Assembly (NCBI RefSeq): GCF_020382885.2
Contig: NC_058512.1
Coordinates: forward strand, 12,798,802-12,862,801
DNA length: 64,000 nucleotides
Direction of reading: 5' to 3'
Origin: Scatophagus argus
Taxonomy: Eukaryota; Chordata; Actinopteri; Scatophagidae
Shown in pieces: positions 63,378 to 64,000 of this stretch (its first letter is position 1; each line of letters opens with the position of its first letter). The position numbers were made by a program, and so were the translations under genes. Below the pieces are notes generated by a model that was not told where the DNA came from, searched no databases, and was given only the letters and a program-made list of their open reading frames with translations.

Positions 63378-64000
63378 TCACATGAGGATGCAGCACTCGC
63401 AGCGTTTCCTCTTGTCTGTACCTGTGGTAGGGGTGAGGCCGGGCGGCGGAGCCGTGTTGGCTTCAGGATTCGCGGGGGGTGAGGAGGCGCTGTCAGGCTC
63501 ACGGCCATCAGATGACAGTTCTGTGCTAGCGGCCTCAGACGTGGCTGGCCGCCCCGACACGAGATCGGCTGCTGTGCCATCAATCATGGAAAGATCAGTG
63601 ACCGTCTTCTCCCTCAGCGATTTCTCATCATCTTCGTCGATGAGGACCACCTCAGCCTTCACGGCACCGTCAAAGCCAAGCAGCCGCCTGCTCTCGCTCA
63701 TGTCCTCTACGTCCTGGTAGCCAAGGAACACCATGGTAACTGGGTGCTCTGCGCTGGCTTGGGGCGGGGAGGTGAGCTCGTCAGCTGGGTGGGCCGAGGA
63801 GCCGGGCTGGGTTGTGATAGGAGCAGAGGGGGGTATCATGCCAAGACGGGTCTCCCTCTGGAGGGTGACCTGGGCTGGTGGGCTTGAAGGGATGGATGGT
63901 GGGGCGCAGGAAGGTGGAGACAGATCGTCCACATCTGCTGGGGAAATGTAGGCTTGCGGGGCAGCTGGGGTCATGGTCACCTGATCCCTGCTGACATCAC
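63378..64000 (-). CDS. palm2 (palm2akap2): PALM2 (paralemmin-2) terminal coding exon, 5' end off the window
   Basis: The frame is open from the window edge to TGA at 63380-63378. Paralemmin signatures are present: a proline/serine-rich stretch, then MVFLGYQDVED and LLGFDGAVKAEVVLIDEDDE, the conserved block before the tail of the family, and finally KRKRCECCILM. The last four residues form a CaaX box (CILM) with adjacent cysteines, as in other paralemmins that are prenylated and palmitoylated for plasma-membrane attachment. The long low-complexity stretch between block and tail varies in the family. Position directly upstream of AKAP2 on the same strand identifies it as PALM2 rather than PALM1. 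In the fused transcript this terminal exon would be skipped. Confidence 0.85.
   Translation of the reverse strand, partial: DVSRDQVTMTPAAPQAYISPADVDDLSPPSCAPPSIPSSPPAQVTLQRETRLGMIPPSAPITTQPGSSAHPADELTSPPQASAEHPVTMVFLGYQDVEDMSESRRLLGFDGAVKAEVVLIDEDDEKSLREKTVTDLSMIDGTAADLVSGRPATSEAASTELSSDGREPDSASSPPANPEANTAPPPGLTPTTGTDKRKRCECCILM
63381..63401 (-). other. CaaX prenylation and palmitoylation motif of PALM2
   Basis: The encoded end is RCECCILM. The CaaX cysteine is the last of three, with upstream cysteines available for palmitoylation. A terminal methionine usually directs farnesylation. Confidence 0.8.

Overview
This window is nuclear DNA from a ray-finned fish, most likely a percomorph teleost. 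Genes have many short exons with GT...AG introns, and AATAAA/ATTAAA signals follow the coding regions. CA, CT and GA microsatellites are abundant, and small transposon relics are scattered through the introns. Encoded proteins align closely with vertebrate families, and gene order matches human 9q31-q32 (PALM2-AKAP2, INIP, SNX30, SLC46A2). I see no bacterial, phage or CRISPR features. Exon boundaries below were found by hand from splice consensus, reading-frame continuity and remembered human family proteins. No search was run.

Layout: (1) 19-1924, plus strand: 3' part of a CCDC106-like nuclear coiled-coil protein, four exons. (2) 3065-4556, minus strand: complete INIP (SOSS complex subunit C), four coding exons, tail-to-tail with the first gene. 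(3) 4557-5371: short head-to-head interval shared by INIP and SNX30. (4) 5372-14626, plus strand: complete SNX30 sorting nexin (PX-BAR), nine coding exons and 439 residues, followed by a 3' UTR of perhaps 4 kb. (5) 19831-26353, minus strand: complete SLC46A2-type major facilitator transporter, seven coding exons and 445 residues, convergent with SNX30. (6) 30468-57420, minus strand: AKAP2 (PKA-anchoring protein), nine exons recognised, with a 20 kb intron between the first two. (7) 63378-64000, minus strand: terminal PALM2 exon ending in a prenylation motif and running off the window. Items 6 and 7 together form a PALM2-AKAP2 read-through locus transcribed right to left.

The genes do not form one pathway. 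INIP acts in the DNA damage response, SNX30 on endosomal membranes, SLC46A2 in membrane transport, and PALM2/AKAP2 at the plasma membrane and cytoskeleton in PKA signalling. Their grouping is conserved vertebrate synteny.

The most interesting non-genic signals are: a nested inverted repeat in the SNX30 3' UTR; a 208-bp inverted-repeat transposon relic in an SLC46A2 intron; a near-perfect 16-bp hairpin with a TGACGTAA loop in a PALM2-AKAP2 intron; a CpG-rich block near 55.0-55.6 kb that may be an internal AKAP2 promoter; a duplicated CCAAT box at 61.1 kb; a 27-base G run; and a coding microsatellite that makes the poly-glutamate end of AKAP2. I found no convincing evidence of a wholly new biological system.
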